This document shows, one piece after another, positions 56,385 through 64,000 of a stretch of 64,000 nt of DNA. The stretch covers positions 186,461-250,460 of the forward strand of contig NZ_JADKSH010000001.1 in assembly GCF_015350795.1 (NCBI RefSeq), written 5' to 3'. Source of the DNA: Microbacterium sp. VKM Ac-2870. Its GTDB lineage: Bacteria > Actinomycetota > Actinomycetes > Actinomycetales > Microbacteriaceae. Position 1 is the first letter of the stretch. Every line of letters starts with the position of its first letter. Position numbers and translations under genes: made by a program. The notes below the pieces were generated by a model. The model ran no database searches and was not told the origin of the DNA. It saw only the letters and a program-made list of their open reading frames with translations.

Positions 56385-57800
56385 GTGGACTCACGCATCA
56401 CGGCTCGAACCCTCGTCGGTGCGCTCGGCGGCTGGCGCACCCGGGATCCTGCCTACGAGGCCCTGGCCGACGGCATCCGAATCCTCTGTCTAGACAACCG
56501 GATCGCGGCCCACACCGCGCTTCCCGCTGAGAGAGAGCTTGCCTCGGCGTTGCGGGTGAGCCGCACGACTGTCGGTGCGGCGTATCAGAGCCTGCGTGAC
56601 AGTGGTCACATCGCGAGCCTGCGTGGGTCGGGCAGCGTCACCCTTCCGCGGCCACGTCGTGATCTCGGCCGCGTCGCAGCCCACGATGGCGCCATCGATC
56701 TGCAGCAGGCGAGCCCCGCGGCGTGGCCAGGCCTCGCGGGCATCATCAGTGAGGTCGCGACCGACGCGGCGAGCATTGTGGCCCGTGCGGGCTACGACGT
56801 GCGGGGGGCGCCGGCACTGCGGGAGGCGATCGCCCAGCGCTATCGAGACCTCGGCATCTCCACCACCGCAGAGCAGATCGTCGTCACGACCGGTGCGCAG
56901 TCCGCGATCCATCTTCTGGCGACGATTCTCGTCAAGCGGGGAGATCGCGCCCTCATCGAAACACCGACATACCCCCACGCTGCGCAAGCTCTGCGTGCCG
57001 CCGGGGCACGACTGGTCGCGGTGCCCGTCACCACGCACGCCGGTTGGGATCTCGACCGAGCGACGCAGGCGTTTGCCCGCGCCCGCCCCGGGCTCGCGTA
57101 TGTGATGCCACGATTTCAGAATCCCACGGGTCGGTCGATGACCGGTGCGGATGAGGTCGTCATCGCCCGTGCCGCGCACGATGCGGGAACGGTGCTCGTC
57201 GTCGACGAGACCACGGCGGATCTCGCCATCGACGCTTCGCCCGGCCCGCCCGCCTTCGCACACGACGATGTCATTCGTGTCGGCTCACTCGGCAAGACAG
57301 TATGGGGTGGACTGCGCGTGGGGTGGATCCGCGCTGACGAGGACATCATCCAGCAGATCGTCGCCGCCCGCCCGCCCCGGGAACTGGGCACGCCGGAGTT
57401 CGAGCAGGCCGTCGCGACACGTCTCGTGCCGCTGCTGCCCGAAATTCTTCTCCAGCGCGCCGATCTGCTCCGCGCGGGACGGGATGCCGTGAAGGACGCG
57501 ATCGCCGCGGCGCTTCCCGATTGGCGTGTGCCCGACGTCGAGGGCGGCGTTGCCCTCTGGGTCGAACTGGACGCCCCGTTGAGTACGGGGCTGGTTCTCG
57601 CCGCACGCGCGCGGGGCGTGTACCTGTCGTCCGGATCACGTTTCGGCGTGGACACTCCCCATGATCGACACCTCCGCATCCCGTTCACTGCTCCTTCCGA
57701 GGAGTTGCATCGCGCGGTCACCGTCTTGGCGGGGACGTGGCCCACCGTCCGGTCGGCGGCTCCGGTACACGGTGGTGACCTGCTGGACGCCATCGTCTGA
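56385..57800 (+). CDS. MocR-type regulator (GntR HTH fused to aminotransferase fold)
   Basis: The 471-residue protein has an N-terminal winged helix (LPAERELASALRVSRTTVGAAYQSL, shown here in parts: LPAERELA and VSRTTVGAAY) and a fold-type I aminotransferase domain with the PLP lysine in SLGKTVWGGLRVG. Such proteins sense PLP or amino acids rather than catalyse. GTG 56385 is chosen from the promoter; the frame is open to a TTG at 56343, but that region holds the -35. It is divergent from yczE. Confidence 0.88.
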   Translation: MDSRITARTLVGALGGWRTRDPAYEALADGIRILCLDNRIAAHTALPAERELASALRVSRTTVGAAYQSLRDSGHIASLRGSGSVTLPRPRRDLGRVAAHDGAIDLQQASPAAWPGLAGIISEVATDAASIVARAGYDVRGAPALREAIAQRYRDLGISTTAEQIVVTTGAQSAIHLLATILVKRGDRALIETPTYPHAAQALRAAGARLVAVPVTTHAGWDLDRATQAFARARPGLAYVMPRFQNPTGRSMTGADEVVIARAAHDAGTVLVVDETTADLAIDASPGPPAFAHDDVIRVGSLGKTVWGGLRVGWIRADEDIIQQIVAARPPRELGTPEFEQAVATRLVPLLPEILLQRADLLRAGRDAVKDAIAAALPDWRVPDVEGGVALWVELDAPLSTGLVLAARARGVYLSSGSRFGVDTPHDRHLRIPFTAPSEELHRAVTVLAGTWPTVRSAAPVHGGDLLDAIV

Positions 57801-57804
57801 GGCT

Positions 57805-58059
57805 TCAGCGCAGATAGACGAGGCAGTCCACCGCTTCACGCGCTGTCCAGAAGCTGCCGAGTGGACGCAGCTGAGCCCGCACGAGATCGAAGCGCTCGGC
57901 ATGGAAGCGAAGCCCTTCGCTGCAGTGTTCCCAGCGTAGATGGCCGATCACCCGCCCGCGGCGATCGATCACGCGCCATCGCTGCCGCGAGATCGGACGG
58001 AAGACGAAGCCCCGCACGACGGGAGCAACGGGAGCAACCGGAGTCGTCATGCTCACCAT
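57805..58059 (-). CDS. 84-residue basic protein divergent from ssb (hypothetical)
   Basis: Not recognised. The protein starts MVSMTTPVAPVAPVVRG and contains two beta-like blocks, FRPISRQRWRVIDRRGRVIGHL and WEHCSEGLRFHAERFDLV, then a helix (FWTAREAVDCLVYL). It is rich in Arg. AGGAGG lies five bases before ATG 58059, good translation evidence. It shares its upstream region with ssb and so may be part of the same DNA-processing response, but no function can be given. Confidence 0.65.
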   Translation of the reverse strand: MVSMTTPVAPVAPVVRGFVFRPISRQRWRVIDRRGRVIGHLRWEHCSEGLRFHAERFDLVRAQLRPLGSFWTAREAVDCLVYLR

Positions 58060-58149
58060 CACCACCTCCTCAGTACTCGATTGACTCGAACATAGCTTCG
58101 ACCTCCGACAGGCGTCGCTTCGACCACATCGTGCGGGCCGCGCGTCGTC

Positions 58150-58193
58150 TCCTCCCCAGAGCCCATCGGGCCGCGGCTGTCCACCGAAGCGGA
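58150..58193 (+). promoter_or_regulatory. bipartite element upstream of ssb (copy B)
   Basis: TCCTCCCCAGAGC (58150-58162), 14 variable bases, then CTGTCCACCGAAGCGGA (58177-58193). It matches the element before yraN-comM-dprA in sequence, gap and distance to the -10. Confidence 0.7.
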
Positions 58194-58224
58194 ACCGGTT
58201 GATCCGCCGACCACGCCCAGGCGT

Positions 58225-58230
58225 CAGGCT
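58225..58230 (+). promoter_or_regulatory. weak -10 (CAGGCT) of ssb, activator-dependent type
   Basis: CAGGCT begins exactly 31 bases after the bipartite element, as CAGTCT does at 18636. RNA would carry a leader of about 75 bases to the ssb ribosome-binding site AGGAG. Confidence 0.45.
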
Positions 58231-58311
58231 CGGGGTGCTGCGGCGCTCGTGGGGCACTCGAGCGCCGCAGCGGGCTCGGACGGTCCGGGCGACATCACAG
58301 AGGAGACGATC

Positions 58312-58857
58312 ATGAGCGATCGCATCACCGTCATCGGCAACGTGGCCTCGGCACCGGAACGGCGCGAGCTTCCCGGCGGCATCCCCGCCATCAGCTTCCG
58401 CCTTGCCAGCAGCGAACGACGCTTGGAGAACGGGCAGTGGGTCGATTCACACACCAACTGGTACTGGGTTTCCGCCTACCGCAAGCTCGCGGAGCACGCA
58501 CTCGACTCGATCGAGAAAGGACAACGGGTCGTCGTGACCGGGCGCTTCCGGGTGAAGCAATGGGAGTCGGGAGGAAAAAGCGGATCTTCGGCTGAGATCG
58601 ACGCCGAAGGCCTCGGGCATGATCTGATGTTCGGGACGACGACCTTCCACAAGGTCGGCGCATCGAATGGCCAGGGCGCCGCACCCGAGGCGGCGACGGA
58701 TTCGAGCGGGTGGGCGACTCCCGGCATACGCGACAAGGGGCCGGACCTCGCGCGCGCGGGTGGCACCGGAACCTCCCCAGATGCGTCGAGTGCGGAGCCA
58801 GCGCTGGTGGGCGCCGGCGGGTGGACGGCGGACACCGACGATCCGACACCCTTCTGA
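58312..58857 (+). CDS. ssb: single-stranded DNA-binding protein (stand-alone paralogue)
   Basis: The 181-residue protein has an SSB OB fold (DRITVIGNVASAPERREL, NWYWVSAYRKLAEHALDSIEKGQRVVV in parts, VKQWESGGKSG) and a disordered Gly/Ser/Ala tail ending in TDDPTPF, close to the canonical acidic tip that recruits partner proteins. It is not in the rpsF-ssb-rpsR setting of the replication SSB, so it is probably a second SSB. The ATG follows AGGAG by six bases. Its promoter shares the bipartite element of the comM-dprA operon, implying a role with imported or recombining DNA. Confidence 0.93.
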   Translation: MSDRITVIGNVASAPERRELPGGIPAISFRLASSERRLENGQWVDSHTNWYWVSAYRKLAEHALDSIEKGQRVVVTGRFRVKQWESGGKSGSSAEIDAEGLGHDLMFGTTTFHKVGASNGQGAAPEAATDSSGWATPGIRDKGPDLARAGGTGTSPDASSAEPALVGAGGWTADTDDPTPF

Positions 58858-58918
58858 CGAGACGGCACGGTGGGGGAGTCCGCGCCAAGGTCGTGCGACC
58901 GCGGCACGATACCCCGCC

Positions 58919-58924
58919 TAGACT
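58919..58924 (+). promoter_or_regulatory. leaderless promoter (-10 TAGACT)
   Basis: TAGACT is followed by six bases and GTG at 58931 of the lipoprotein gene. Confidence 0.55.
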
Positions 58925-58930
58925 CGGATC

Positions 58931-59422
58931 GTGCGCCGAGACGATCACCGCCTGCTTCCCGGCCTGGCCGCCGTGGGTATCGGTCTTACTCTGGCACTGG
59001 CCGGATGTGCGCCGAGCACGCCCTCGCCGTCTCCAACGGTGTCGGTATCGAGCTCGCCGACTGCAACTGCCACGCCGACTCCCACCGGTCCCGCACTGGT
59101 CGTCGCCGGCTCCGCGACGCAGAACCTTCCGTTCTTCACCCAGGTCGTGTCGCAAGTCGCGGCGGGTCCCGCGGCTGCCCAGGGGCGCGCCTACATCGAC
59201 GCGCTCACGGCGGCAGGCTTCGACAAGTCGGCCATGCAGGTCACCAACGACCAGACCACCGTCGGCAACCAGGCCGATTCGATCCAGTTCTCCGTGGAGT
59301 GGAAGGGCGAGTGCCTGGTTGGACAGGTCGGACCTTCGGTGCCGGGACCGCAGACGCGTGTTCTGCCCTTGACGCCCGAAGGTACCTGCCTCGTGGGCCA
59401 GACGCGGCAGATCGACTGGTAG
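58931..59422 (+). CDS. lipoprotein of unknown function
   Basis: The 163-residue precursor has a signal peptide with lipobox LAGC (C26), a Ser/Pro/Thr linker of about 30 residues, and a compact C-terminal domain with FFTQVVSQVAAGPAAAQG, IDALTAAGFDKSAMQVT and two cysteines (GECLVGQ, GTCLVGQ) in a repeated CLVGQ motif that could form a disulfide. It resembles a family found widely in Microbacteriaceae (DUF6993-like, from memory). Confidence 0.72.
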   Translation: MRRDDHRLLPGLAAVGIGLTLALAGCAPSTPSPSPTVSVSSSPTATATPTPTGPALVVAGSATQNLPFFTQVVSQVAAGPAAAQGRAYIDALTAAGFDKSAMQVTNDQTTVGNQADSIQFSVEWKGECLVGQVGPSVPGPQTRVLPLTPEGTCLVGQTRQIDW

Positions 59423-59481
59423 CGCTGCACGCGTCCGCGGAGATCGTCTACCGACGCAGAAGCGACCTCGAGCACCTCGTC

Positions 59482-59506
59482 CGGACCGACGCCGACGGTC
59501 GGTCCG
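59482..59506 (+). terminator. 9-bp perfect hairpin before ettA
   Basis: CGGACCGAC at 59482-59490 pairs with GTCGGTCCG at 59498-59506 around a 7-base loop. It lies between the lipoprotein stop and the ettA -10 box. Confidence 0.5.
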
Positions 59507-59508
59507 CG

Positions 59509-59514
59509 TAGACT
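59509..59514 (+). promoter_or_regulatory. -10 box of ettA (TAGACT)
   Basis: TAGACT ends nine bases before the ATG at 59524. It begins three bases after the hairpin. Confidence 0.45.
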
Positions 59515-59523
59515 TGGTACGTT

Positions 59524-61195
<1,672 letters not shown>

Positions 61196-61203
<8 letters not shown>

Positions 61204-61669
61204 GCGCATCCACGTCCCCATCCACCTGCGGTGGGGTGACCTCGACGCCTTCAACCACGTCAACAACGCGACGATGCTGAAGCTGCTGGAGGAGGCGCGT
61301 GTGCGCGTCTTCTGGACGCCGGTCGTCGGCGAAGAGGCGCCCGACACCGCGGTGATCGATGCGGGCGTGGATGCCGGCGTGCTCACACTCATCGCGCGTC
61401 AGGAGATCGAGTACCTCGCCCCGGTTCCCTACCGTCGCGAACCGCTGGATGTGCAGATGTGGTTCGGCAAACTCGGGGGATCAAGTATCGAAGTCTGCTA
61501 CGAGGTCTACAGCCCGCGCACCGACACCGACACCACGCTGTACGCCCGTGCATCGTCGTCGGTCGTGCTCGTCGACGCGCAGAGCTTCCGGCCCGTGCGC
61601 CTCACCGAAGCCATGCGCGATGCCTGGACTCCCTACCTCGGCGAGCCGGTGGCGTTCCGGCGTCACTGA
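61196..61669 (+). CDS. acyl-CoA thioesterase (4HBT hotdog)
   Basis: The 157-residue protein has a single hotdog domain with the catalytic motif RWGDLDAFNHVNNATML near residues 10-26. It hydrolyses acyl-CoA thioesters; chain length is unknown. GTG 61196 overlaps the ettA stop by eight bases, so it is probably co-translated. Confidence 0.88.
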
Positions 61670-61709
61670 GCCGCCGGGGGTCACCGCTCCGCGGCGTCGC
61701 CGGGCAATC

Positions 61710-62591
61710 TCACTGCTCGGGAACCCGCACCATGATCTCTTGCCCGACGGAGGCGACGAGCTCGCCGCCGCGGGTGAAGATGCGCCCCGACGACAGTCCC
61801 CGCCCGGCGCGAGCGCTGGGGGAGTTCTGCACGTACAGCAGCCACTCGTCCACCCGAGCCGGCCGGTGCCACCACATGGCGTGATCGAGGCTGGCGACCT
61901 TCAGGCCCGGGTAGGACCACGCGATTCCGTGCGCGCGCAGCACGGATTCCTGGATAGTGAGATCGCTCATGTACGCGAGCGCCGCGCGGTGCAGCGCCGG
62001 GTCGTCCCCCAGCGAGCCTTTCGTCCGCATCCACACATTCTGCTGCGCGACATGAGCACCGGGGACGTGATCGTAGATGGCGCCCTCCGCGTGCACGACC
62101 TCGATCGGGCTGCTCGAGAGCACGCGTTGGGACAGCGGATGCAAGCTCACGGACTCGGCACGATGCAGTGCGTCCTCGGGGCTCAGGATGCCCTCCGGGA
62201 TCCCGCTCTGATGATCGAGCCCCGGATCCTCCCGCTCGAACGACGCGATCATCGAGAAGATCGGAACGCCGTCCTGGAACGCCTGGGTGCGCCGCGTCGA
62301 GAACGATCGCCCGTCGTGGATGCGATCCACCGAGAGCGTCACGGGACGATTCGCATCGCCCGCGCGCAGGAAGTAGCCGTGCATCGAATGCGGCACGCGG
62401 TCGTCGTCGGTCGTACGGTCGGCGGCGATGATCGCCTGAGCGAGAACCTGTCCGCCGAAGATGCGGCCGGTCGGCATGGGGTGCGATCGCCCGGTGAAGA
62501 TGTCCTCTGTCGTCCGGGCGCCACTCGACGTGAGATCGAGCACCGCGCGCAGCGGAGTGAGCGGATCGTCGCCGCTCATCGTGGTCGACAC
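61710..62591 (-). CDS. tesB: acyl-CoA thioesterase II
   Basis: The 293-residue double-hotdog enzyme hydrolyses medium and long acyl-CoA. Visible are GRIFGGQVLAQAIIAADRT and the second-half DHAMWWHRPARVDEWLLY with the catalytic Asp and the GRGLSSGRIF block. I chose GTG 62591 because GGAG lies five bases upstream on the minus strand; GTG 62597 and ATG 62573 are alternatives. Confidence 0.9.
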   Translation of the reverse strand: MSTTMSGDDPLTPLRAVLDLTSSGARTTEDIFTGRSHPMPTGRIFGGQVLAQAIIAADRTTDDDRVPHSMHGYFLRAGDANRPVTLSVDRIHDGRSFSTRRTQAFQDGVPIFSMIASFEREDPGLDHQSGIPEGILSPEDALHRAESVSLHPLSQRVLSSSPIEVVHAEGAIYDHVPGAHVAQQNVWMRTKGSLGDDPALHRAALAYMSDLTIQESVLRAHGIAWSYPGLKVASLDHAMWWHRPARVDEWLLYVQNSPSARAGRGLSSGRIFTRGGELVASVGQEIMVRVPEQ

Positions 62592-62624
62592 ATGCACTCC
62601 ATCCGTCCCCGCGTTGGTCCTTGA

Positions 62625-62630
62625 TAGTTT
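62625..62630 (+). promoter_or_regulatory. leaderless promoter (-10 TAGTTT)
   Basis: TAGTTT is followed by seven bases and ATG at 62638. Confidence 0.5.
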
Positions 62631-62637
62631 AGGTCGG

Positions 62638-63306
62638 ATGTCCGCGCAGCTTCTCTTCCCCGATCCTCTCGCCGCCGCCGATGTGCTCGTTTTCGCTCAA
62701 CGCGCCGCGCGCCTCGGAGATGGCGAGGTCCGGCTGCGTGCGCACGGTGGCACGCTGGCGCTGACCGCCGCCACGCTCGCCCCGCAGACCCTGATGGAGG
62801 CGACACCTACCGTGCTGGGAATGCGGTTCGTGAAAGTCGACCCCGAGCTGGAGTGCGACCTCGTCGTCGACGCTTCCTCGCTCGTGGCGTCCGCCGACCC
62901 GCGCGCGATCACCCTTCCCGAGACCGCCGTCACCGCCGCGTGGGCGGGCATCTCGCCGCCGCGTGGCGCGTGGGAACCCGTCGGTGTCATCGACGCTTCC
63001 ACACTCGCGGCTCGCGCGCAGCGGGGAATCTCCGCCGTCGCGGAAGCGGTGCCGGATGCGGCGGGCGAGGATGTGGTCCGTCTGGTGCGCTCCCAGGTAT
63101 GGGGGCGCACCGACGACGAACTCTCCGATCTGCCGCGCGGGGTGGCGTTCGCCGCCTTCGCGCTGGGCTTCATCGCCGGAGAGGAGACCGCGACGGTGCA
63201 TCGCAGTGGCGCCTGGACGCGGGTGAGCCTGCGGCGCGGCCACGTCCTGACCCGCACGAGCGTCCGTTCCGGCCTGACCGAGGTGCGCGCGACCGGCGCC
63301 GCCTGA
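62638..63306 (+). CDS. unrecognised 222-residue soluble protein
   Basis: I cannot assign a family. The first 80 residues (ADVLVFAQRAARLGDGEVRLRAHGGTL, written here in part) look like an alpha/beta domain; the rest has GRTDDELSDLPRGVAFAAFALGFI and an Arg-rich C-terminus. There is no signal peptide, membrane segment or obvious catalytic motif. It is monocistronic, convergent with the FAD oxidoreductase gene, and divergent from tesB. Confidence 0.6.
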   Translation: MSAQLLFPDPLAAADVLVFAQRAARLGDGEVRLRAHGGTLALTAATLAPQTLMEATPTVLGMRFVKVDPELECDLVVDASSLVASADPRAITLPETAVTAAWAGISPPRGAWEPVGVIDASTLAARAQRGISAVAEAVPDAAGEDVVRLVRSQVWGRTDDELSDLPRGVAFAAFALGFIAGEETATVHRSGAWTRVSLRRGHVLTRTSVRSGLTEVRATGAA

Positions 63307-63335
63307 ACCTCAGCGCACCGGCACCTGAGTGGATA

Positions 63336-64000
63336 TCACACGGCCTCGGCGGCCGCTCGTCCCGCAAGGCGACCCGAGAACAGGCATCCACCGACGAACG
63401 TGCCTTCCAGTGCGCGGTAGCCGTGCACACCGCCCCCGCCGAACCCGGCCGCCTCTCCCGCGGCATACAGGCCGGCGACAGGTTCTCCGTCGTCACCGAG
63501 GGCGCGTCCCGACAGATCCGTCTCGATGCCGCCGAGCGACTTGCGCGTGAGCACGTGCAGCTTGACCGCGATGAGCGGGCCGTTGGCCGGGTCCAGGATG
63601 CGGTGGGGCCGCGCCGTGCGGATGAGCTTGTCGCCCCGATAGGAACGTGCCGCGCGGAGCATGGCGATCTGCGCATCTTTCGTGAAGTCGTTGTCGATCT
63701 CGCGGTCGCGCGCCTCGATCTCGCGGCGAACGGTGTCTGCATCGAGCGACTCGCCGCCCGGAAGCGCGCGCATGCCCGCTATCAACTCGTCGATGGTGCG
63801 CCGCACGACGAAATCGGCGCCCTGATCCATGAAGGCTTGCACGGGACCGGCGGCGCCCTTGCCCAGACGTGAGCGGACGAGCAGCGGCACGTTCTGATCG
63901 GTGAGGTCGGGGTTCTGCTCGCTGCCCGAGAGCGTGAACTCCTTCTCGATGATCTTCTGCGACAGCACGAACCACGAATGGTCGTGTCCGGTGCGACGCA
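63336..64000 (-). CDS. FAD-dependent dehydrogenase, 5' end beyond window
   Basis: The visible 221 residues are the C-terminal part of a fumarate reductase/succinate dehydrogenase-like flavoprotein, close to the FAD-binding dehydrogenase and 3-ketosteroid dehydrogenase groups. The C-terminal FAD block is clear: GGIETDLSGRAL then GLYAAGEAAGFGGGGVHGYRALEG and SGRLAGRAAA. The N-terminal dinucleotide fold lies outside the window, so the substrate cannot be inferred. Confidence 0.85.
   Translation of the reverse strand, partial: RRTGHDHSWFVLSQKIIEKEFTLSGSEQNPDLTDQNVPLLVRSRLGKGAAGPVQAFMDQGADFVVRRTIDELIAGMRALPGGESLDADTVRREIEARDREIDNDFTKDAQIAMLRAARSYRGDKLIRTARPHRILDPANGPLIAVKLHVLTRKSLGGIETDLSGRALGDDGEPVAGLYAAGEAAGFGGGGVHGYRALEGTFVGGCLFSGRLAGRAAAEAV

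Noticed and set aside
58770..58800. CTCCCCAGA inside the ssb coding region
   Set aside because: It matches block 1 only; no block 2 follows at the required distance, and it lies within a coding tail.

Overview
The window is a stretch of conserved chromosome from a very GC-rich actinobacterium, almost certainly a member of the Microbacteriaceae and most likely a Microbacterium or close relative. The evidence is the gene order (smc-ftsY, rpsP-khpA-rimM-trmD, lepB-rnhB-DUF2469-yraN-comM-dprA-xerC, rpsB-tsf-pyrH-frr-cdsA, gatCAB), the GlgE alpha-glucan pathway, actinobacterial-only families (DUF2469, DUF2017, DUF2004), and many genes that start directly at the transcript end (leaderless). No insertion sequence, prophage, CRISPR array, rRNA or origin was seen. 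Two tRNAs are present (His and Arg).

Layout. 1-1.5 kb: a small minus-strand unit with a strong promoter, two tiny ORFs and a tandem-GNAT acetyltransferase cut by the window edge. 1.5-10.5 kb: smc, ftsY, DUF2004, lipA/lipB, a TetR regulator and ffh. 10.6-12.6 kb: an SGNH lipoprotein and a glutamate-cysteine ligase-like enzyme. 12.8-16.6 kb: rpsP, khpA, rimM, trmD, map, a membrane protein and rplS. 16.7-22.7 kb: lepB, rnhB, DUF2469, yraN, comM, dprA, xerC. 22.7-29.8 kb: a repeat lipoprotein, a degenerate M23 protein, rpsB, tsf, pyrH, frr, cdsA, a DivIVA-like repeat protein and a transglycosylase-like protein. 29.8-34.8 kb: a zinc-binding small protein, a hydrolase, an AI-2E-type membrane protein, a large unrecognised membrane protein and a thioredoxin-like co-chaperone. 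34.8-41.2 kb: glgB, glgE, glgX. 41.3-53.3 kb: cysteine desulfurase, mnmA, ligA, an acyl-CoA synthetase, gatC-gatA-gatB, dinB, a GerW-like protein and a P-loop kinase. 53.3-58.1 kb: DUF2017, clpS, a metallopeptidase, tRNA-His, orn, tRNA-Arg, a 70-residue protein, the divergent yczE/yczR pair and an 84-residue protein. 58.3-64 kb: a second-type ssb, a lipoprotein, ettA, two thioesterases, an unrecognised 222-residue protein and a truncated FAD oxidoreductase.

How it works together. Most genes serve information processing: SRP targeting (ffh, ftsY), ribosome and tRNA maturation, translation (gatCAB, rpsB/tsf/frr), chromosome handling (smc, xerC, ligA, dinB) and protein turnover (clpS cluster). 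The most interesting signal is regulatory. The yraN-comM-dprA operon and the distant ssb gene, all of competence or recombination type, share a bipartite upstream element with identical internal spacing and the same distance to a weak CAGKCT -10 box. This looks like the operator of an unidentified activator of an actinobacterial DNA-uptake regulon. Other points are a recurring TANNNT-N6/7-start architecture, a doubled palindrome at the dinB promoter, and structured leaders before rplS and rpsB.
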